From: Spirometra erinaceieuropaei
Taxonomy: Eukaryota; Platyhelminthes; Cestoda; Diphyllobothriidea; Diphyllobothriidae
Length of the DNA stretch: 64,000 nt
Assembly (NCBI GenBank): GCA_902702965.1
Contig: CACRXP010000877.1
Location: forward strand, 142,754-206,753
Direction: 5' to 3'
The position numbers and the translations under genes are program-made. The notes under the pieces were generated by a model. The model was not told the origin of the DNA. It saw nothing but the letters and a program-made list of their open reading frames with translations, and did not search any database. Numbering within the stretch: position 1 is the stretch's first letter; every line of letters starts with the position of its first letter. This document shows, in pieces, positions 60,401 to 64,000 of the stretch.

Positions 60401-62428
60401 AAAAAAGCTGTGCCTCTTCTTCTTGGGCAAACCTTTTCGCACACAATTAGAGCACACAAGCCTTTTTAGGAAGCTTTTTAAAGTTTATGGCCCAAGAACT
60501 AGTGTGAACAAGGCGAAGGTTGCGAAGCAATCAGTACTTACTGGCGTCATTAAAGTTCGCGACATTTCAAGCAACCGTAAACGGTCACCGTGTATTTACG
60601 CATTGTGAGCCATTGCTACGTGTACAGTCTAGAATGAAAACGGTGTAAAAGATAGTCCGGAAAACAGTGCGAAAGATGCCAATAGTCCGGATACGAGGTT
60701 CAGTTATCGCCCTGTTCAGACTTGCTCTGCGAAAAGAACGTTTGATGAATCAATTACTGATACAGTCAACCTTTTTATAAATTTTTTAAAAAATTCTAAT
60801 ATGCCCGTAGGAATTGCTGAAAGTTTTGGGGTCTCAGAGGTGAAAACTAAGCGCCTTTTATATATATTTCAGCTTGGAAAGATGCTTACCAAAGAAAAAG
60901 TAAGACACTCTACAGGACATATATAACAGTAAATTCCCTGCCCCCAAGAAGACCACTCAACCATCCTCTTTTTAAAATTCGTTCTAGAGTAATTATTGAA
61001 ATGCCAGCGCACAGGTAAGTGCGGTCTTGCTAGCATTACTTATGTTTATCTAAACTTGCAGTATGCGGAGGTGAAAAAAACTTGACCTGACGAGAAGACG
61101 GTAATTGCACTCGACCCGACAATTAATTCCCCCAGGGCTGCTTTAGGCCCTTCGTTCCTTCGGGTCTTCCTGATTGGGTATAAGACATTGGGCATTCCTC
61201 TCTAATAGGATCCTCTTTTGGGAGACAGCGAGTTAGCTAGGCGAGTTAAGATCACATGTCCCGAGACTCGCCCTACGAGCCAATTCTAATGCAATAACTC
61301 GCGATAAAAGGCAAGAGATAGAGAGAGAGGGGGGGCAGTTTTTTCTCTCATGGGGGCCCTGTTCGGGGGCCCTGCGAGCTTACTGGTCTCACTGATCTTT
61401 TTAAGAAGAAGATGGGCTCTCCGGAAAGGGTTTAATTAGATGTTGACGTTTAAAAGACCTTGGTGGGCTCTCCATTTTCGAAGCGTAAAATGCACTTAAT
61501 CGACCAGAAATTTCAGGTGGCATGTTGTGTTGGCCGGCCTCATGCTGGTCGATTTTTCTCTCCTCTCGCTGCCTCGGCTTCTCGGGACTTGGTTGACGGG
61601 CGTTTTGCCAGCGTGCTTTGTGAGTCACCACTCCGTCGGGGGAAGCTAATTGAACCCGCCAGAATAAGCATAGCCCATTCATCCCAGACAACAATTCGAC
61701 GCCGTCTGATGCAACCTAAGGACCCATTGCCACCCGTTGAAACCCCAGCAGTCACCTACAAAATAAATTGCAATGAGGGCGACTGCAACTATGTGGGAGA
61801 AACCAGGCGGAAATTGCAAACTCGCCTACAAGAGCACAAATCGGCCACTCGGAGGTTAGACCCTAACTCTCAACTAGCAGCACACGTTGGAGAAACAAAA
61901 CATACTTTTGACCTCCAGAGGGCTGCCATCTTAGGCCGAGGCAACACAAAAGCAGAACAGCTAACTCTCGAGGCGTGGTTCTCCGATGCCCACTCCATCA
62001 ACAGGCATCTGGACCTTCCTGCAGCTTGCTAAGTTCTACGTCATCACAGTCGTAGAGCTCAGGACCAAACAACCACACCGGACATAAGAAGGCCGTACGG
62101 AGATAGCCCGATGGCGAGTTTGCTCGGTGAGGAAGAACAAGAATCATCACTCCTAAACACCCTGAAGAAGTCGGCGCCTCATGTAAACTACGGCTAAAAA
62201 GTGTCTGTTGAACGGGAGAAGATATTTACTGATCAAATCTGCGTTCATTTAGATTTGGGATTTTCAGCAGAATTATTTATTCTTGATGTTCATTACGCTC
62301 CGCGAGAATTGTAGAAATCTCTTCTGAGAGAAAATTTATTTAAAGTTCCGAATCCCCTGAAATGTCGGAAGTTGCCGTCTTACCTTTTTCCCAATTTTTA
62401 GGTACTTCGTGGATGTGCCTCGCATGCA
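42448..62428 (+). CDS. Candidate micro-exon gene (21 exons placed, incomplete)
   Basis: Exons: 42448-42477, 42549-42581, 44988-44996, 45560-45592, 45753-45785, 46981-47010, 47082-47114, 48877-48909, 49037-49069, 50111-50140, 50212-50244, 51635-51643, 52206-52238, 52400-52432, 53176-53211, 56573-56605, 59874-59900, 60098-60124, 60873-60899, 60988-61014, 62402-62428. Every length is a multiple of three and every intron falls after codon position 2, so any exon can be skipped without changing frame. The joined 609 nt are open (203 codons); the other two frames hit stops within the first two exons. The product has repeated LPDW, RPY and LPDQ modules, then an acidic-serine exon (SSDSEGEQ), then five 9-codon exons, most with a hydrophobic-Pro pair. 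This fits flatworm micro-exon genes, which encode variable, usually secreted proteins. The signal-peptide exon, the stop codon and any expression evidence are missing. Function is unknown. Confidence 0.72.
42549..42581 (+). CDS. Micro-exon 2 (unit A), 33 nt
   Basis: Codes SPVAIRVKQE after completing a Thr codon. Acceptor ACAATTTTAG, donor GTGAGTTA. The intron separating it from exon 1 is 71 nt, the same length as in units B and C. Confidence 0.75.
42692..42967. mobile_element. Fold-back element, short (276 bp)
   Basis: Left end ACAGTAGATGTTCTAAGTCA; right end on the other strand ACAGTAGGTTTGCTAACTCA. Retains the TACTTAAGTAGG subterminal word. Lies in the intron after micro-exon 2. Confidence 0.7.
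42974..43910. mobile_element. Fold-back element, diverged
   Basis: Begins ACAGTCAATGGTCGATCTTA a few bases after the preceding element. The inverted partner end near 43,870-43,910 is poorly preserved. Internal words (CACTCGGCGG, TACTTAAGTGG, GGAATTTAAAGATCAC) match family members; about 43,490-43,800 is also shared with 50,450-50,800 of unit C. Confidence 0.55.
44515..44800 (+). repeat. Repeat R3/R4-like copy (unit A)
   Basis: CACCATGTTCCCCACAGCAT, TGACTTGCACAGCATCTACC, GTGTCAAGGCGTCAGAAAGA, then TGTGCCACGCATGTCTGGCC. The copies at 51,235-51,500 and 49,785-49,885 are the equivalents in units C and B. Confidence 0.65.
44988..44996 (+). CDS. Micro-exon 3 (unit A), 9 nt
   Basis: Sequence GTCGGAATG between TTTGTCCTAATTACAG and GTAAGGACTC. 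Completes a Gly codon and adds Ser-Glu. The equivalent in unit C is ATCGGAATG, a synonymous difference, with near-identical splice sites. Confidence 0.6.
45140..45450 (+). repeat. Intronic tandem duplication, about 163-bp period
   Basis: CCACAGCTTAAATCCGGACC at about 45,146 recurs as CCACAGTTTAAATGCGGACT at about 45,309, with flanks aligned. The same two-fold structure is found before the LPDW exon in units B (from about 48,466) and C (from about 51,790), so it predates the triplication. Confidence 0.7.
45560..45592 (+). CDS. Micro-exon 4 (unit A), 33 nt
   Basis: Codes LPDWGDRPYR. Acceptor TTTCTATTGAAG, donor GTAAGTTAGC. The LPDW start and the AAG acceptor make it similar to exon 1, suggesting the two share an ancestor. 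Confidence 0.75.
45753..45785 (+). CDS. Micro-exon 5 (unit A), 33 nt
   Basis: Codes LPDQVQLEAK. Acceptor GATTTTTATTTTCAG, donor GTAGGCTA. The intron between exons 4 and 5 is 160 nt. Confidence 0.75.
46981..47010 (+). CDS. Micro-exon 6 (unit B), 30 nt
   Basis: Codes LPDWDRPLD, identical in protein to exon 1. The only nucleotide difference is synonymous (CTT to CTA). Acceptor TTTCCATTAAAG, donor GTAAGTTTCC. Confidence 0.75.
47082..47114 (+). CDS. Micro-exon 7 (unit B), 33 nt
   Basis: Codes SPVATRVRQE. Acceptor ACAATTTTAG, donor GTGAGTTA. It differs from exon 2 by one synonymous (GCT to GCA) and two replacement codons, and in its last base, which belongs to a split codon. Confidence 0.75.
47228..48262. 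mobile_element. Fold-back element, about 1,035 bp
   Basis: Left end AGTGAGTGATCGATCTCAGG; right end on the other strand GCAGTGATCGATCTAATGGG. Internal family words are diverged. It lies in the intron of unit B where the 9-nt exon would be expected. Confidence 0.6.
48877..48909 (+). CDS. Micro-exon 8 (unit B), 33 nt
   Basis: Codes LPDWGDRPYR, the same peptide as exons 4 and 13. The sole difference from exon 4 is GGC to GGT (synonymous). Acceptor TTTCTATTGAAG, donor GTAAGTTAGC. Confidence 0.75.
49037..49069 (+). CDS. Micro-exon 9 (unit B), 33 nt
   Basis: Codes LPDQVQLEAK. The sole difference from exon 5 is CTG to TTG (synonymous leucine). Acceptor TTTTTATTTTCAG, donor GTAGGTTA. Confidence 0.75.
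50111..50140 (+). CDS. Micro-exon 10 (unit C), 30 nt
   Basis: Codes LPDWERPLA. Relative to exon 6 it has synonymous changes (CGT to CGC, TTG to CTA) and conservative or small replacements (Asp to Glu, Asp to Ala). Acceptor TTTTCATTAAAG, donor GTAAGTTATC. Confidence 0.7.
50212..50244 (+). CDS. Micro-exon 11 (unit C), 33 nt
   Basis: Codes SPVATRVTKE. Synonymous third-position changes dominate its first half relative to exon 7. Acceptor ACAATTTTAG, donor GTAAGACA. Confidence 0.72.
50340..50825. repeat. Fold-back family remnant
   Basis: Only parts of the terminal (GGTAGATGTGCCAAACAATA) and subterminal words are preserved. The section 50,450-50,800 parallels 43,490-43,800 in unit A. Confidence 0.5.
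51235..51505 (+). repeat. Repeat R3/R4-like copy (unit C)
   Basis: CAGCGTGTTCCCCACAGCAT, GTGACTTGCAAAGCACCTAC and TTTCAAGGCGTCAGAAAGGC, as in the unit A copy at 44,515-44,800. Confidence 0.65.
51635..51643 (+). CDS. Micro-exon 12 (unit C), 9 nt
   Basis: ATCGGAATG between TTTGTCCTAATTACAG and GTAAGGGCTC. Completes a Gly codon and adds Ser-Glu, matching micro-exon 3. Confidence 0.6.
52206..52238 (+). CDS. Micro-exon 13 (unit C), 33 nt
   Basis: Codes LPDWGDRPYR. Differs from exon 4 only by TAT to TAC (synonymous). Acceptor TTTCTATTGAAG, donor GTAAGTTAGC. Confidence 0.75.
52400..52432 (+). CDS. Micro-exon 14 (unit C), 33 nt
   Basis: Codes QPDQVYCGTK, a diverged relative of exons 5 and 9 that gains a cysteine. 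Acceptor CTTTTATTTTCAG, donor GTTTGC, weaker than in the other copies. Confidence 0.6.
53176..53211 (+). CDS. Micro-exon 15, 36 nt
   Basis: Codes SSDSEGEQIVG, an acidic and serine-rich segment unlike the proline-rich modules. Strong borders: CTCTACTTTTTGCAG acceptor and GTAAGTAC donor. Outside the triplicated region. Confidence 0.7.
53490..53535. repeat. (GAC)n/(CAC)n short tandem repeats
   Basis: GACGACGACGACC runs into CACCACCACCACCACC, followed by CATCATC units. Intronic. Confidence 0.8.
53550..56080. other. Intron of the candidate gene; no exon recognised
   Basis: Between micro-exons 15 and 16. I found no further exon meeting the length, phase and splice-site criteria, and no strong repeat family. 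Small open frames here lack signatures. Confidence 0.45.
56090..56528. repeat. Fold-back family, half copy
   Basis: Contains ACATTTGAAGTAAAAAGGGT, the TATCCTGATATGACTCGAAT region and AGAATTCCATTCAACATTTC, then an end like the family terminus. Lies just upstream of micro-exon 16. Confidence 0.5.
56573..56605 (+). CDS. Micro-exon 16, 33 nt
   Basis: Codes KETVRVQVHG. Acceptor TTTTTTTTTCTCCCAG is the strongest pyrimidine tract of the set; donor GTAAGTTG. Confidence 0.7.
57042..57449. mobile_element. Penelope-terminal-like insertion with 13-bp target duplication
   Basis: A 408-bp insertion flanked by the direct repeat GACATCCTAAATC (57,029-57,041 and 57,450-57,462). Inside, two 43-nt arms (57,046-57,088 and 57,367-57,409) are inverted with two mismatches. 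The interior carries ACGTTTCGAGTAGTTGATCC and ACCCATCTTCAGAGACTGG, which resemble the terminal words of the other Penelope-type fragments here. No protein is encoded. Confidence 0.75.
57785..58020 (-). repeat. SINE-2 copy with tRNA-Ser(GCU)-like head
   Basis: The minus strand has an A-box region (TTAGCTCGGATGGCTAGAGC), an anticodon arm with GCT in the loop, and a good B-box (GAGTTCGAATCCC). A short acceptor-stem pairing GCCTC/GAGGC is visible. The adjacent 57,890-58,020 sequence, containing CAACCTACTGCAACGTCTGG, also follows SINE-2 at 10,130-10,280 and 22,160-22,380. Repetition in three places argues for a SINE rather than a functional tRNA gene. Confidence 0.65.
58025..58835. other. Intronic sequence without recognised exon or repeat
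   Basis: Between SINE-2 and SINE-1 insertions in the intron of the candidate gene. No exon candidate of matching length and phase was seen. Confidence 0.4.
58815..59000 (-). repeat. SINE-1 copy with (AT)n
   Basis: The AT tract at 58,819-58,837 is followed by leader and tail words in minus orientation (GGAACAAGCACGTTCCGC, GGCCATTCCGGCCTCCCTTG). Followed by a B-box-like CGGCTTCGAATCTCAAGTG on the minus strand. Confidence 0.65.
59120..59282 (+). repeat. SINE-1 tail with (AT)n
   Basis: Leader words (GACAGATGGGCGCTTACCG) and tail words (GACTGGCTGATTACAGCTAA, TCTTTGTCTGTAAAAACACT) end in a TA run (59,262-59,281) that abuts the perfect palindrome. Confidence 0.65.
59317..59469. repeat. Perfect 153-bp palindrome
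   Basis: Two 76-nt arms around a single central base (59,393) are exact reverse complements; I checked each pair. The arms contain CCTGACGTTTCAAAATC, a variant of the Penelope-terminal word. TA-rich repeats flank it on both sides (about 59,262-59,281 and 59,467-59,483). Perfect identity implies recent origin or gene conversion. If transcribed in the host intron it would form a long hairpin RNA. Confidence 0.95.
59535..59850 (+). repeat. Repeat R5 copy
   Basis: AGTCATAACCCTGACCACCA, CACCTGGTGCAACTGGTCCA, TTATTCACTCAGGAATGTG and GGTCACGAACAGGCAACCAC in the family order. The open frames through it (59,601-59,944) continue into real exon 17 only by chance. Confidence 0.6.
59874..59900 (+). CDS. 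Micro-exon 17, 27 nt
   Basis: Codes PYRNQCLP. Acceptor TATATATATTTGACAG, donor GTAAGATT. First of five 27-nt exons. Confidence 0.65.
60098..60124 (+). CDS. Micro-exon 18, 27 nt
   Basis: Codes VWLILPEE. Acceptor CATTATTATATTTTAG, donor GTAAGTCG. Confidence 0.7.
60873..60899 (+). CDS. Micro-exon 19, 27 nt
   Basis: Codes LERCLPKK. Acceptor TTTTATATATATTTCAG, donor GTAAGACA. Confidence 0.7.
60988..61014 (+). CDS. Micro-exon 20, 27 nt
   Basis: Codes VIIEMPAH. Acceptor AAAATTCGTTCTAG, donor GTAAGTGC. Separated from exon 19 by an 88-nt intron. Confidence 0.65.
61395..62220 (+). pseudogene. Penelope-like element, GIY-YIG endonuclease (5'-truncated)
   Basis: An open frame (61,460-62,032) whose second half is a GIY-YIG endonuclease of the Penelope type: the linker RRRLMQPKDPLPPVE, then VTYKINC (GIY strand) and CNYVGETRRKLQTRLQEH (YIG strand and basic helix with Arg and His), then a LTLEAWF segment with the catalytic-type Glu. 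The terminal stretch DAHSINRHLDLP is also typical. The first about 60 residues do not look like this family. No reverse transcriptase domain is present, so the element is truncated. It differs clearly in sequence from the 7.9-kb family. It lies in the intron between micro-exons 20 and 21. Confidence 0.85.
62402..62428 (+). CDS. Micro-exon 21, 27 nt
   Basis: Codes YFVDVPRM. Acceptor TTTTTCCCAATTTTTAG, donor GTAAGTCC. The last exon I can place; the frame is still open, so the gene continues. Confidence 0.65.
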
Positions 62429-62630
62429 GTAAGTCCTCCTCAGATACCTAGTTATCCATGCATTCCTGCAGAAAAATACGACCTAAATTAGGTTGGAGTA
62501 CTTATATGCACGCAGTATTATCCGCAGTTAATTCAGACACGGCCACGCACACCTTCCCATGTCAGGAGTTGATTGCACTCAGATGGAAATCTCCTCTTTG
62601 TTGACAACCTTTGCTTAACCTCAGATGCCC

Positions 62631-62941
62631 ACAGTAGGTGGGTTAACTCATGAAATGTCAACCGAACTTCCGAAATGTGTTTTCGTTTTGAAAAGATTAC
62701 TTAAGTAGGGTTGCAAAATTAATCGGTCTGCATACTATTTAAGTAGTCCATTTTACAGGGTATAGTTTTTATGTGCAGCCGGAAGGACGTTCGTTCGAAA
62801 GTCAGTATCCTGAGTAACTGAGGTATTATAGAATTATGTTGCAGGCTGAATAGTTTTACAATCCTACTTAATTGATCTTTTCGAAACGAAAACTTATTTC
62901 GGAATTTCCATTGAAATTTCATGAATTAGCCCACCTACTGT
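62631..62941. mobile_element. Fold-back element, 311 bp
   Basis: Left end ACAGTAGGTGGGTTAACTCA and right end on the other strand ACAGTAGGTGGGCTAATTCA. Much of the internal region is deleted compared with the 14,941-15,912 copy. Confidence 0.75.
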
Positions 62942-63229
62942 ATTTGAGGTCCTAGGACGCATGTACCACTATTCTCCTCAACGCCCTTTCGAAAAGGCCA
63001 TTTTTTCAAAATTCTGAATTTGATGGAGGGCGTATTAAGCCTGTAGTAAATTCACAAACTAGTTAACCTCTAAAGTTTTGTTGAGGATCAAATGAGCCAG
63101 TACACGTTTACACTACAAAAACATGCCTGCTTATTTGGTCTAGGTAGGTATGTTAAGCTAGGGTCTATCGTAGTAAGGCGTTGACAGTTCGAATTAGGAT
63201 TTAGGCTGATATTCGGATTTTGCATCCAT

Positions 63230-63485
63230 ACGGAAAACTGAAACTTTTACAGTTCTACAACCCTAAAAGCAAGTGTCGCGGCTGGTGGGTCCACAATTAT
63301 TCGAGGATACCCTATCTTTGAGTTTAAAATTTAAAGATGACGTAATTTATTACCGAACGAGTACAATAAAAGATGTTTCTTCGTTGATTTCTGCAAAGTG
63401 CATTTCATTTTTAGGATGCCGAGAATTGGCGAAAAAAGCTATATCACTTTAGTAGTCATTTTTTATGGAACGAAATTTTGCAGGT
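63230..63485. repeat. Fold-back family, half copy
   Basis: Contains TCCACAATTATTCGAGGATA, the GCCGAGAATTGGCGAAAAAA region and a TTTAGTAGTCATTTTTTATG word, without terminal motifs. It ends where the SINE-1 copy begins. Confidence 0.5.
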
Positions 63486-63494
63486 TATAATTAC

Positions 63495-63720
63495 CTGTAT
63501 ATTGTGCGCCGCTGTGTGGCTGCTGGTTGGGCTCGAGAGAGAGCCCGTAAGGCACAGCGTGACGAGTGAGTTCCGTAAAAACGAGCGGTGAGCGCTCCTC
63601 TACCATTGTATATTCCCGATCGAAACCGACAGGACAACGAGCCCGCGGCTCAGTGATTAGAGGCGTTGGACTTCTAACTAACAGGTCGCGGAATCAAGCC
63701 CTAGGTGTCGGTAATGCTAA
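63495..63720 (+). repeat. SINE-1 leader and tRNA-Arg(UCU)-like head
   Basis: GCTGCTGGTTGGGCTCGAGA leader, then a head with GCGGCTCAGTGATTAGAGG, GGACTTCTAACTAACAGGTC (anticodon TCT in the loop) and a slightly decayed B-box. The tail is cut off after AGGTGTCGGTAATGC. Confidence 0.75.
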
Positions 63721-63724
63721 TTTA

Positions 63725-64000
63725 ACTCATGGTAGAAACATCATAAGTTCACGTTCAGTGCTAAGGCTACGGGGGCGACAAACGGCAGAGAATAGATATT
63801 TGTAAAAGGTACACTCAGTGGCTGTAAAGCACCGGAGACTATTTGTGAGGATAGAAGTTCACAGGATGATCTTCACCCTTGAAGATCGGTAACGATTGAC
63901 CCTAATGTCTTAAGTGATCGGCTGAAGTCAGATCCACCTGAGGACACAAAAAATAACTGTTTCAGGATACCTAAACCAACGGTAGAAGACGTCCGTCTCG
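63725..64000. other. No recognisable gene
   Basis: I see no exon or repeat signature in the last bases of the window. Confidence 0.35.

Overview
This is eukaryotic, repeat-dominated sequence. Most of it consists of transposable-element remains and other dispersed repeats; I see no bacterial-style gene organisation, rRNA genes or CRISPR arrays. The mix of elements points to a flatworm: Penelope-like elements with GIY-YIG endonucleases, a CR1/Jockey-type LINE, tRNA-derived SINEs, CCCTAA-type telomere-like tracts and a gene built from symmetric micro-exons. A tapeworm with a large genome (diphyllobothriid-like) is my best guess, from the look of the LINE and repeats. That is inference, not proof.

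Layout. Bases 1-1,900 hold SINE and Penelope-terminal fragments. Bases 1,925-11,036 and 21,433-29,640 are two diverged arms of a very long inverted repeat with a spacer of about 10.4 kb. The arms share SINE insertions and a telomere-like tract at matching places, and each carries private Penelope insertions. The spacer holds SINEs, a Penelope fragment, a long GA microsatellite, a fold-back element and several unnamed repeat families. An assembly gap (29,662-29,859) lies just outside the right arm. Bases 30,640-31,616 are a decayed LINE reverse transcriptase. Bases 32,270-32,474 (minus) are the last exon of a small EF-hand calcium-binding protein, the clearest conventional gene. Bases 33-42 kb are mostly repeats, including 780 bp of degenerate telomere-like sequence (39,560-40,345).

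The most interesting part is 42,448-62,428 (plus). I can place 21 tiny exons of 9, 27, 30, 33 or 36 nt, each a multiple of three, each with splice-like borders, all with introns in the same phase (after codon position 2). Joined in order they stay open for 203 codons. The first 14 are arranged as three tandem cassettes that have diverged largely at synonymous positions. Five different 27-nt exons lie near the 3' end. This architecture matches the micro-exon genes described in parasitic flatworms. The first exon and the end of the gene are not identified. Its introns contain fold-back elements, SINEs, a Penelope GIY-YIG copy, a 408-bp insertion with a 13-bp target duplication and a perfect 153-bp palindrome.
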